This document shows, piece after piece, positions 44,500 to 55,131 of a stretch of DNA of 64,000 nucleotides. The position numbers and the translations under genes are program-made. Origin of the DNA: Adenophora triphylla var. japonica (lineage: Eukaryota; Streptophyta; Magnoliopsida; Asterales; Campanulaceae). The notes beneath the pieces are model-generated. The model ran no database searches and was not told the DNA's origin. It saw only the letters and a list, made by a program, of their open reading frames with translations. The stretch lies in assembly GCA_022495995.1 (NCBI GenBank), contig JAFEMH010005431.1, forward strand, positions 62,001-126,000, written 5' to 3'. Position 1 is the first letter of the stretch, and each line of letters opens with the position of its first letter.

Positions 44500-45011
44500 C
44501 TTGCCTATTACGAGGGGTTTCTTGCTTTTCCCTCGGGAATTTCGACAAGAGGCGAGGTTGCCGGGCGTCTGCGAAGCGGTTCTGTCTCTTGGCAAATAGT
44601 GAAAAGAGATGTCCTTGGGCGAGCAATGAGCTCCTCCATGTATGCAGCGTGGTACTTACGAAGGCGAGAATCTACCGTCTTCCATTTGTTGGATACTTGA
44701 TTGATGATCAATGCTTTGAGTCTCCATATACATCCGGCTACGAGATGTTGCGCTCGAGGCGGCTTCCAAACTGCTTTGCACGAGGCTTCGTATTCTGTTT
44801 GCATTGTTGGTTGCTTCAAAATTGACTTGATGGCTATGGGAGTATGCTCGTCCTTGGGATCGACAAGGAGCATTCCAATGCCATTCCCCTTCTTGTTGGC
44901 TGCCCCATCGAAGAAGAGTTGCCGGCGGTTTCTTGTTGTCAGTGAAAAGATTCCGTCGTCAGGAAATTGCGGATCGGGACCCTTAGGTTCCTTTGCTCGG
45001 GAAGTCGGCAA
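44500..45011 (-). pseudogene. Archaeal-like RNase H (aRNH) of element C
   Basis: The longest readable pol piece of C (167 codons): RRQLFFDGAANKKGNGIGML, VDPKDEHTPIAIKSILKQ, a degenerate NxxEYEA-type block, LIINQVSNKWKTVDSRLRKY and HAAYMEELIARP-like end. It confirms the Tat lineage together with the separate RNase H at 45,048-45,470. The GD-S motif seen in H is damaged here. Confidence 0.87.
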
Positions 45012-45047
45012 GGCGATGCGCCATTACTACGCCCTTTGTTGATTTTC

Positions 45048-45470
45048 TTACCATGTACTTGATGTCGAACTTCGGCCGGGAAGAATGACCACTTGGCTAG
45101 CCGCATTGTGAGGATGGCTTGTCAAAGAGATATCGGACGGGGTCCACTTTGGAGACCGGGAGCAGATGCGGCGCATGTAGTGTTTCGGTTTCCCGACTAC
45201 CCATACCAGGCGGTACGAGGTTTTCTCTCGATCTTTGAGTAGTGAGTTCACTTCCTTGAAGCTTTCGGCTTACGAAGTAGATTGCATGCTCAACCTTGGA
45301 ATCTTTTGTTCTTGTGCCGGCATTGCCCGATAGACGTGTACATTGCTTGTCGGATACGGGAGTAGTGGCTTGTCTTCGTGTGGCGGAGCACGGGGTGGGG
45401 GATTAACCAAGTAGGTCTTGATTTTCTCGAAAATTTGTTTGGCACTCGGAGTCCCATTTGATGTCGGCAT
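45048..45470 (-). pseudogene. RT-linked RNase H of element C
   Basis: Degenerate minus-strand copy: SAKQIFEKIKTYLVNPP near 45,440, PLLPYPTSNVHVYRAMPAQE near 45,340, then a VNSLLKDREKTSYRLVWVVG block near 45,200. Several shifts. Confidence 0.75.
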
Positions 45471-45479
45471 TCTTTTTCA

Positions 45480-46540
45480 TCGGTTTGAACATGGGCTCGC
45501 GAGAAGATGTCAAGCGGTTGATGAAGCGGCCCGATGTCTTGAAGTCTTCCCATGAAGCTCTTTACTTACGTCGGGGTTTGAGGCGGCTTCATGTCGATGA
45601 TGGCCTTGATTTTCACAGGATCGGCTTCGATACCTCTTTACGTAACCATGTACCCCGGTACCTTGCCGCGCTTGGCGCCGAAGGTGCACTTTGCGGGTTG
45701 ACCTCATGGAGTGTTTTAAGTACGTTGAAGAACTTCCTCGGATCTGTCATGTCTTTGCATGTCGATCCCTTGGAGTGGATGATCATGTCGTCGACATATA
45801 CTTCGATTTCTTTGTGAATCATGTCATGGAAGAGAGGCACATTGCGGCCAGTAAGTAACCCGACGTTCTTTAGACCGAACGGCATGGCCAGGTGTGATAT
45901 GTCCCCATGGAGTGGTGAAGGCGATCTTGGCACGATCCTCCTCGGACATCTTGATACGGTTGTATCCGGCAAACCCGTCCACGAAGGACTTTACTTGAAA
46001 TTTGCCGTGGTGTCGACCGGCATGTCGATGTTAGGCAATGGGAAATCATCCTTAGGGCTGGCCTTGTTGAGATCCAGAAAATCACGCGGCATCGACCTTT
46101 CCGTTGGCCTTGGTGACCGTCACGATGTTGGAGAGCCAAGTCGGGTACTCAATCACTCTGATGAAACCAACTCGGAGCATTTTCTCAATTTCTTCTTTAA
46201 CTTGCAAGGACCACTCTGGCTTGATCTTGCGCGGCTTACATTTGACGAGGCTTGGATTCGGGATCGGGGAATTACGTGCTCCACGATTGAGGATCGAGTC
46301 TGGCATGTCTGATATGACCGGGCGAACACGTCAACATACTCCGGAGGAGGCTTATCGGGGCTTCCTTTTACTGCATCGGCGAAAAGCGCCCACTTGTGTC
46401 TCTTTAGGCTCTTGCCGGCCCCGGAGTTCACTTTGGTCATAACCTCTTCGGCGGCTTGGGCCCGGTTGTCCTCTTGGTCAACTACACGCTCGAGAACTTC
46501 TTTAATGTATTGTTCGTTTAATGTATGCTTCTTTATCAAT
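45480..46540 (-). pseudogene. Reverse transcriptase of element C
   Basis: Unlike that of H this RT is not split. Blocks from N to C: KIKPEWSLQVKEEIEKMLRV and GFIRVIEYPTWLSNIVTVTK (46,306-46,090), a damaged catalytic Asp block (about 45,980), MPFGLKN, and FHDMIHKEIEVYVDDMIIHS (about 45,800), the YVDD box. The upstream stretch 46,320-46,540 (HKWALFADAVKGS, PPPEYVDVFA) is the usual pre-RT linker. Frameshifts near 46,090, 45,960 and 45,880. Confidence 0.9.
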
Positions 46541-47849
46541 TGAGTTATTAACGTCTTTTAAGTTGTTTGTTAACTTATCGGTTGTTAAAGTGGCAATGAG
46601 AGGATACTCAGAAAGGTCGAGACTTTTCATTACACAAGAACGGGAATACATGATTAGCTACAACATTATAGTCCTCGGCGTAAGGCCGTTGGATGACTCG
46701 GAAGGGCTGGATTCGACAGGGCCGGCTCAAGGGTTTGAGACCGGGTTTAGGGAGATGTGGGTGCGGGCCCGGCTTGTCTTCCAATTACGCACAGCTTGCC
46801 CTTGGTCGGTGAAAGTTACCCAATTCTTGATGGCATTCTTTGGATGCTTGAGGAGGGTGCGGGGATCGAGAGGCTTGGCTCCTGCTTTGTCCCTATCATG
46901 GCGATCATCTTTGTTGTCGAAGCCCAGTCGATCAAGTTGGGCAACTCCATGACTTCTTCAAGCAGGACTGTAGATTTGGTCCCATTTGAGGCGTCTTCTA
47001 TGAATTACGGTTCCTTACGCTTTGGATTTCTTGTCTCGAATGTGGCCTCGGCGGCTGATCCAGAACAACTTGTTTCCCGTGGAGAGTACCTTGAGTCGCT
47101 CCTCCAAGTGCAGGATTCCCTTGAATGTGTACTCATCTTTGGGTGTGGTGGCGGTTGGTCCGAGGTAGAGGCTGTGATGTCGAGAACGCTCCCCTTGTGG
47201 ATTAGCTTTGAGTCTCTACGAAACGCTTGAGGTCCCGTGCTATTTGTTCCATTACGTGCGTAGTCTTGGTGTTGACTATCCTGCTTCTTTCTCATCTTCA
47301 TCGGTTCCTGTCGGTCCCCTCGGTTCTGCGTCGGTTCATTGTCGGTCCCCTCGGTTACTGCGTCGGTTCCCTTGTCGGTCCCCTCGGTTCTGCGTCGGTT
47401 CCCTTGTTGGTTCCCTCGGTTCTGCTGTCGGTTCCCTTGGTGAAGTAATGAGCGAGTCAAAACTGTAGGTCGGAGGTGGGTGTGCCGTCGGAGGTTCCCC
47501 TTTTGTGGGGCTGCTTTGCCTTGGTGCGGGCGAGCCTTTTGTCTTCCTTGATGTCGGCCGGTGTTGGCACGTGGCGAAGCCCCTGGACCGTGGTGTGGTC
47601 CTTGACTTCAATAACTTGGTGCTGGCCTTGCGGCCTTTTGCGAGCCCCGATCTGGGATGAAGTTCATGAGTTTCATCATCCTCATGGCGGGAGGAATCGA
47701 TCGTGAAACGAGTGGGAGGTCACGTTGCATATTTGGATCTTGGAGGTCTCAGTGAATCCGATTAATGGCATGTCATCATTATGCTTGATTTCCAAGGCGG
47801 AATGTCGTTGGTCTTTGGTCCCCTCGGTGGTGACAACGTCGCCGTAGGC
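46541..47849 (-). pseudogene. Linker between protease and RT of C
   Basis: Collinear with 58,171-59,260 of H but strongly decayed. A short repeat of about 30-33 bp (GGTCCCCTCGGTTCTGCGTC) expands at 47,310-47,450. The function of this part of Tat/Ogre polyproteins is not established. Confidence 0.55.
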
Positions 47850-48340
47850 GTAGTTAGCTTCGTTGCCTTGCATGAACTTGAGGCAGTGAAGGGTGGATGC
47901 CACGCCATTGATTTGATGCGGCCGGGGACGCCCCGGGATGGGCTGTGAAAGTGATTGGAATGTCCAACACTTGGAATTCGGTGGGGATCACCCGCTTGCC
48001 GAACCGGATGTTAAGAGTAGCAACCCCAGGAAGCTGTACGGGAAGTAGAGTCATAGGCCTTGGCGGTGTGGGTGAAGGCTTAAGATACTGTGGGCTTGAT
48101 GTCAAGCGGGTCCATCATCTTGGCGGGCAAGACATTCATTAGGAACCTCCGTCTACCAACACGCGAGGAAGACGACGCTCGTCCAGTGGGCTGTGATGTA
48201 AAGCGGCTCATTGTGATCGGCCCCAAATTTTGGAAGGTCCAAATGCGTGAAGGTGATAATGTTGCCATAGTGGATGTTACCAATCATCTGAATGACTTCA
48301 TGCGGGGTTGCGTCCACGGGGACCATGGTACGGGCCGAGA
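47850..48340 (-). pseudogene. Aspartic protease of C (copy next to RT)
   Basis: Pepsin-like retroviral protease that cleaves the polyprotein. The minus strand has a VDGGSLMNVLPAKMMDPLDI-like active-site block (about 48,150-48,095) and a VIPTEFQVLDIPITFTAHPG block (about 47,950). The position matches the H protease at 59,263-59,740. Confidence 0.78.
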
Positions 48341-51130
48341 CTTTCCTCTAGCTTGAGCTTGTGAGGATAAGAGGAGGTGACGAGAGACCAAGGGAAATGT
48401 TCGCTGAGTCTGCTTGGTGAGTGAGGATCGGGTCCTCTTTCAAGGAACTTGCGTCTGCGGGCGGCGGTGCAATTACGGCTCCGTCGGCTTTTGGTGGCCT
48501 TAGGTGGTAATGCATGGATTTGACCCGATCGGGTTAGAACGGCGACATCGGGTTTGGTCCCTTACGAGCAGTGCTCACGAGTTGAGCCATAGTTAGAGGA
48601 GGATTCCTCGTAGCATAGGGCCGTGCGTCTTCCCTCAACTCATTGATTGTGGATGAATTCCGGGAGCTTCGGCGGCTTGACGGATTACGTCCCGGGATGC
48701 GCTTGGGTGCCTCTGCGGGGAGGTAGCCTACGGTTTGACGTATTGTTCGAATGTCGGTGCACAGTGATTGCACAGGCGAGCGTGCGTTGCGGACCCTCAC
48801 GGGGAGGTTGGAGAGTTCTCGGCTCAAGCGAACGGTCTCCTTGATCTCTTCACGGTATATCGCGTTCCTTTCCTTCTTCTTGAGCATACTCGGGCGATGC
48901 AGGTTGGGTGCAGCGATACTCGTGGTTGGCTAGTTTTCCTCCACTGCAGGCCCCGAGATCAATCTTCTTGCGGCGGAGCTGCGTCGAGTTAATGCTGCGT
49001 TTCTTCCCATGTGAGAATAGCCGGTGCTTCCTTGAAGCTGCGTGCGGCGGTCTAGGTAAACTTCCATCGGGGAGAGTTTTCTTCTCTGCTTTATACGAGT
49101 GGCGGGTATGTCGGAAGGTGAGTACACGGCTTCCCGAACATCTGCCCATGTATTTAGTTCTTTGTCCCAGTTGATCGTTTACGTAAACGAAGGCATGGTG
49201 TGGAATTTCCACTGAGTAGTTGCTCGAGGCGAATTTCCATCCTCCTCCTGTTTTTAAATAGACCTTCCTCCTGAGTTGGCCTTTCAATTTGAGTGCGGAG
49301 ATGATCCGTTCCCATCCTCCCGGGACCCTTGGGAGTCCGGTTTTGTTGACTTCATGCCGGCTTGGAAGAGAATGGTTTCATCGTCTTCGTCGTCGCTTTC
49401 ACGAGAGAACTTGCTTTCCTCGGGAAGGTAAGCGGCGGGATTCGTTCATTGTGTCGTTCCATCTCCTAGGTCATCGGGACCGTTGACCACCCTTGGTTGG
49501 CAAAGGGGTTGGATGAGAACGAGACGGTAGTCGGGAAGTTGCCGTAGGCAAAACTCCTGAGTCGGCCGGGTCTAGAGTGGCCTCTAGCTTTACATGCAGA
49601 AAATTTGCTGTGACACTTTAAGGGCTTGGTCCTGTAGGTCTTTCGAGCTTGGTCTTCGTCCCAGACGACTTTCTTGAGCGGCTAGCTCCATGAGAGCTTT
49701 CCTTGCGAGACCTAGAGCGATCTCCGTAGGTGCGCATCGTCGGCTAGTGTCCGAACCGTGATTACATTCAAATCGCCGAATGGCGGGAACACTTGGATTA
49801 CATTGACGAAGGAAGTCGGGCCAGGACATTCCATGCGTCCTTCCTTGATCTCGATCACCAAGAAGTTTGCCCATATACGCTTGATTGACCCCAGGGGTAT
49901 TGAATTACTGCAATGTTGACGGTCTCGTGATCTCGCTCGATCGCCAAGTCTATCAAAGCTAGCGATCGATTGGCGGGATATCGAATCCGGGCCGTGACGG
50001 TGGGAGCGAGAATCGGGCGAAGCATGTTGATCTTTGAGGTGGTCATTTCTGTGTCGGAAGGCGGCTACGCCTTGCGGGAAGACTTTCACGGATGTTTTCG
50101 GGGTGGGTTGGTGGAAGCGTTCCCGAGGTTGATCGACTTGTAGCGGGGTGAGGAGCTTGGTCTCCTTTCTTTGTTGCCCTTGGCCTTGGCGGCGCTTGAG
50201 GGTATAAGCTTGGCCCGGCACGGGCCGGTTGCAGCCCTGGGCTGGTACTTGGAAGTAGGGATGAGCTCACGAGCTCGCTTGGCCGACGCCTCGTTTACCG
50301 TGACGAGCGATCATCGAGGTGACCTTGGTGTGGCGAGAATCGATAACAGGACGGGATCCTTGGCTTCATCGGGATACACGGAATAGATGATATTGGCGAA
50401 GTCGTCGTCCTTCGCTTGATCGAGAGGATTCCTCGTTGCGTGAATCACGTGCTTCCAATTGTCGGATAGGCATGCATGCTTGGACGTTGAAGCTTGACAA
50501 TTTCCATGGTATTGGAACCTTGGTCGTAGGTGACACGATCGGAAGGAGTTAGTCCTCAAAAGCGAGCATGTGAATGCGGAGGTGCGCTTGCGGAGTGCCG
50601 CGTCCTCGGACTCCGGAGAGTCAGATTCATCGTCATCGATCGCTCGATCCGAGGTGTAGGGGCGTATTGCGTCGGAGTTGCGGCTTTGGAGCGGCTAGGA
50701 AAATCTCGTACCCCATGCTTGGAGAAGAGGCTTAGCGGGTAGTTCCTCGTGGAGGACCTTCCATACAACTTCCATGCATTCGAGATGAGAATGACGATGT
50801 TTGTTGACCTTTATCACAAAAATCTCCTTTGGCGGGGCCGAGAGAATGAGTTTGAAGAATGCAGATGAATCTCGGATTGGAGGCGGGGTTTATGTGCCCG
50901 TATCATGGCGATATTCGGCGTTTCCTTCCAATCTGCCTCAGTGTTGGAAACGACAGTTGAACTTGATGTATCGGAGCGCCGAGTGCACTTTTGCTCGAGT
51001 ACGTTTACATAGTTAGCATCTCCGGACTACGAGGATTACGATGAGATTTGCCCGGTAGTCCCTTGGTTGATTCGAAGGAGGTAACCCGGTGCACGAGTGC
51101 GGACACGTTTGGCTCTTGTCTCGGCTTCGT
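48341..51130 (-). other. Unassigned region of C between two protease-like segments
   Basis: 48,400-48,900 can be aligned by eye with 59,880-60,150 of H. From 49,000 to 51,000 only short frames remain, such as NPLDQAKDDDFANIIYSVYP (about 50,420-50,380). I recognise no domain. It could be part of a duplicated gag-pro, an extra ORF or an old insertion. Confidence 0.4.
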
Positions 51131-51133
51131 TTC

Positions 51134-51560
51134 CTATGAGAAGCTTGTCCCCTCGGATGACTTCGAGATCTCCTGTCGGTTGATGAACTTGACACATTGA
51201 TGGAGAGTGGAAGCTATGGCCTTCATGTGGTGTAGCCAGGGCGTCCCAAAGAGGCTGTGAACTCGGATGGAATGTCCATCACGTGGAATTTCTTTGGCAC
51301 CATTTGGGTTTGAACCAAAGTTCCGAGTCATTGTCCCCGGGATGGGGCGAGGCGAGTTGTCGTAGGCCTTGATAGTCAGTAGACGGTATCAAATGGCTTT
51401 CATGGATGCGGAAGCTCGCATCATGCTTTGAGAGGAGGACATTAACGGTGACCCGTTATCTACCAATACTCAGGGAGTGATATGGTGTTGAGTTTGAGAG
51501 TGATGTCTGAGCTTCATTGTGCCCAGGCGTCTCTCGGTAAGTCTTCATCACGAGAATGTG
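51134..51560 (-). pseudogene. Second protease-like segment of C (next to gag)
   Basis: Minus strand has a VDNGSP-like active-site remnant (about 51,455) and KFHVMDIPSEFTASLGRPWL followed by HHMKAIASTLHQCVKFINRQ (about 51,290-51,170), the C-terminal half of a Tat/Ogre protease. The sequence differs from the copy at 47,850-48,340. Two protease segments in one element are unexpected. Confidence 0.65.
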
Positions 51561-52247
51561 ATCATCTTTGCCATACGAGGCGGGAGTCGTAGATCTCGTC
51601 TCTATCCAGTAGAAGGAGAGTCATCCGGCCATCAGTTTCTGTCTTCCTCTTTGCGAGGTAAAGCCTTTCTTTGGAACCTCGGGGAGTATGTTGAAATTTG
51701 CTGTGGCGGTTGCCGCCCTTGGTTAGCACATTGATCGAGTGCGATTGCCAAGGTGACCTTGATCTTCCTTTACCGGTCAGGGCTCGGAAAGGCGGACAAG
51801 TTGAATCTTGGGCGATCCGCGGAGGTTAGGCTTGGCGCGATAAGACTATCAAGATGCGAGGTATTCCGGTGTTCAGTGCAGTCACGGTTTCAGTTTGGAC
51901 TTTTCGGCTTTCCACCCATGCGCTCTAGAAGTGCATGGCACAGAGGCAAGAGGGTAGGCTGGAGTACGATGCGTAGTAGTCGAACCTCCGGAGGGTTCTC
52001 CCAGTGTACCTACTGCTTGGTATCTCCGGCTTCGTATCTTTCTCTCGATTCTTTGTTGAGAGGATTTCTTCTTCTGTTTCCTCGGAGGATTGCTCAGGAC
52101 GGTTTCTCGAGACTCGTACTCCCGGGCGAGGCGGAGCGATCCACAAACATCGTAGGCGATGTGAACATTAGAGGAGGATCCAGTGAAAGAGGCGGGCCGG
52201 TTACGTAGCACACTTCTTGGGCACCCGCTCAATGGAGTTCATTGTTA

Positions 52248-53950
52248 TTATTCGGAAAGGATTCCCAGCGTATTGGGCCAGGGGCGCTCTAACTTGCCTT
52301 CTTCTATCAAGTTACGGATTTCGTATCGTAACCCCAACGGTTGTCGGTGGTATGGCCGTGATGCGATGGAAGCGCGATATTTGCTCTTGTCCGCATTGGC
52401 TACGGGAACTTTGGGTTTGTAATTGGCCGCGGGCTTAAGGAGACCTTCCTTGATTAGCCCTTCCGGCATCTTGCTCAATGGCATGTCCAACTTGTCGAAG
52501 TGTACGGCGGCTGCCTTACAGTAGAAGCTGTTGCTTTGCGGGGCCCAGGTTTGTTACCCATTGTTGTCCACGATGGGCGTAGTTGGCGGGCGTATCTTTC
52601 CCTTTGCCGGGGGCCGGTGCGGGATTGAATGCAGTTGAAGCGGTATACATGCGGTTGTGCGGTAGCCAACTTTTCCTTGAGATCCTTCTCAGCGTGAGCC
52701 GGCATTGACCATGGCCGGAGATGCAGGAAGAAATTGTGGCCCGATGAGAGTTCGATGGACGGTCTCAAGCAAGACTTGAAGATCCGCATACATTCGTCTT
52801 TGGAGAGTGGCTCCATGATTTCGGAGAGTTTCCGGCTCCATCTCTTGTAGAATTCCCAACACTTTCATCCGCTTTACGCTCGGTGGTGATTAAGTCCTCG
52901 CGACTTGTTTCCCACTCTAAGTTGGATGTGCCGTTCCGGGAAGATGTTCTTGTCTGTTCCCAGTGTGGCGATCCGCGAGCTTGACCCTCGAAACCATCGT
53001 AACGGCGAGCTTTTGAGCGTATCTTTGGAAGTGGTCGGCCATTTCTTTGGAGGGTTGCTCCTTTTGCTCTCATGCGAACGTAAGTGTCGACGTGCGTTTG
53101 AGGACATTCCGTTCCATCGAATCGGTCCATCTCAGGCATTACTGAACTTGGCGGGGAGGCGTGACCATTCCCGGATGCTGTGGATTTGAACGTTTCTGCT
53201 TTGAGTTTGCTCATGGTGGCTTTGGGTCTTTCATCTGCTCGACCATCCGAGGCTAAGGTTGGGTCAGTGGTGGGCTGTGAGGCTCGGCGCGGGTGCTACC
53301 ACGTGAGTGGTAGTGATTGGAGGTGGAAGGCTTGGTATATGAGAATATACGGGAGCCTTTTACGAAGCTGTATCGGGGTTTGTCCCGGTGTTTAGAGATT
53401 CGTGTATAGGCAGGACGAACCGGGAGGGAATGCTTGAGGATATTGGCATCTGAGATGGTCAGTGATGTCTTTGGTGATATTGAGTGATGGGTGTAGCAGG
53501 CGACCAAAATTGACGGGGTTGCTACGAGAGGTGGCAACATGGAGCCTAGGTCATTTGTTTCCTTGGTTGGAAGGCATCCGTAAGTTGGCGGGGGAGGAAC
53601 TGATTGAAGGTTTGGTGAAGCGGCTTTGGGAATCGTCATCCTCTACCCAGGACAAAAGTACCGTCGGCGGGGATAGGCTGCTATACCACGCTCATTCGAA
53701 AGGCTGTACCACGAAATTGCGATCTTCTTTACGCCTCTTGTGGACCTCACAAGCCCGGATGGCTTCTTCCAATGTCATATACATTACCGGTGGCGGGGTC
53801 CTTCCCGTCACGATTTCTCGGTGAGCTAGACATGTCGGAAATGTTTGTTTGAGGAAGCGGAGGAACAGAAGAAGCTGTCCAGCTGGCTTGCCGTTCTTGT
53901 GATCTGGCAAGGCGGCGGCCGGAAATGCTGAACCACTTTACGCTCATTGC
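52248..53950 (-). pseudogene. Gag region of element C
   Basis: From N to C on the minus strand: TPPPVMYMTLEEAIRACEVH (about 53,800), a Pro-rich stretch (53,640-53,250), a capsid start PEMDRFDGTECPQTHVDTYV (about 53,130) and RYAQKLA-like remnants. The C-terminal module follows: MDMPLSKMPEGLIKEGLLKP with NYKP and LRYEIRNLIEEGKLERPW (52,490-52,290). The finger cysteines of that module are largely lost. C once had the capsid domain that P and N lack. Many shifts, and part of the capsid is missing. Confidence 0.75.
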
Positions 53951-55112
53951 GAGGAACGAAAGGAAGGGTTTAGGCTTCGGAAAAGGGTATTTGGCTCAAG
54001 GTTTTCGGGCTTGTGCAATGTGCGATTACCGATTAAAGTTTACTTAAGCGCGTTTTCTCGAGTCCTAATTGGTTGGAAAAGAGCGTGTCTTCTTTTCGCA
54101 ACTAATCCTAGAGCTCTAATCGGTGGATCTCGTCACTACGCTTATAAGCCCCTCGTTTCCATTGTAGATCATCTTTCTCGGGACGGACTATCCCGGCGAG
54201 TGCGATAAGGCAAGCGAGTTCCACCAAACAAAAGGAAAAAGTGAACTTAAGGCTAGGCGATCACGCAAACTTTCGACGTGTGCGGCGTACGGGCCACGGT
54301 CGAGGTCAACGTCCTTAAGTTAAGGCGGGAGTCGTGCCAAAATTTGGGCATGACCTCTCTGACTCGCTTGTGCGAGAGACCTTTAGCTTTTAGCGTTGGC
54401 CAAGTTGTGGGCGGCACGGTACATACGGCGAGTTTGGTGACACGGCGTCACATTGAACCTTCGGGTATATTTTTCGGCGAGCTCCGCGTCAAAGTCAAGG
54501 TGAAAAGCTCAAGACTTCGGGTCGGGAACGACCTTTGGTCTAAAACTCTCGAGCTTGACTCGGAGCGGGGCCTGGCGTGAAAAACATACACTTAGGCTTT
54601 ATGACACGAGCTAAGCCAAAAACCAACGGGGTCTTGGACAAAGTGTGACACGAAAGGAGTGCGTAGCTTACGGGCTAGGATGGGATGTTTGGGACGACCG
54701 TGCGCCCCGAAAGGCATACGCGGACCAATCGGAGTGCAAGCGATAAGGCCATCCGGGTTAGGGGCGTAGTGTGCGGTGTGCGAGGCGGCAAGTGCACGTG
54801 AAGTGCGGTGTTCGGCGGCAAGTGCGCGTAGTGTGCGGTCACTAAAATTCTTTTACGAGTAAAACGAGAGATTTTCGAGAATGTGTCTTAAAGAATTTAT
54901 GATGCACGGTTCAAAAGACTGGCATGAAAATCAAACATGAATGGGGATGCACAAACATGGTAAGATTTTGAAAAGTTGACAATGTAATGCCTTTTGAAAC
55001 AAAAACCGTTCGAGGTTTAAAGTAACACACACACGAAACGAGGAAGGGTAAACGAAAGTTTGACCCACGGAAGGCTTTTAGAAAACATCGGCGGTTTTGA
55101 AAAAGTATCTTT
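53951..55112 (-). other. 5' leader of element C
   Basis: No gene. About 54,060-54,200 aligns with 5040-5190 of P, including CGTCACTACG and TATAAGCCCCTCGT. The leader palindromes of the P/N/H type are not seen. Confidence 0.6.
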
Positions 55113-55129
55113 TCCCCAGTAGTCGCCAA
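55113..55129 (-). other. Primer-binding site of C
   Basis: Minus strand TTGGCGACTACTGGGGA, two bases after the LTR end. It differs from the P/H site by a short internal change (CCG lost, A gained), so the pairing with the primer is weaker or uses a different tRNA. Confidence 0.8.
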
Positions 55130-55131
55130 GC

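Noticed and set aside
48341..51130. A further nested element inside C
   Set aside because: No LTR ends, target duplications or primer sites found; left as unassigned.
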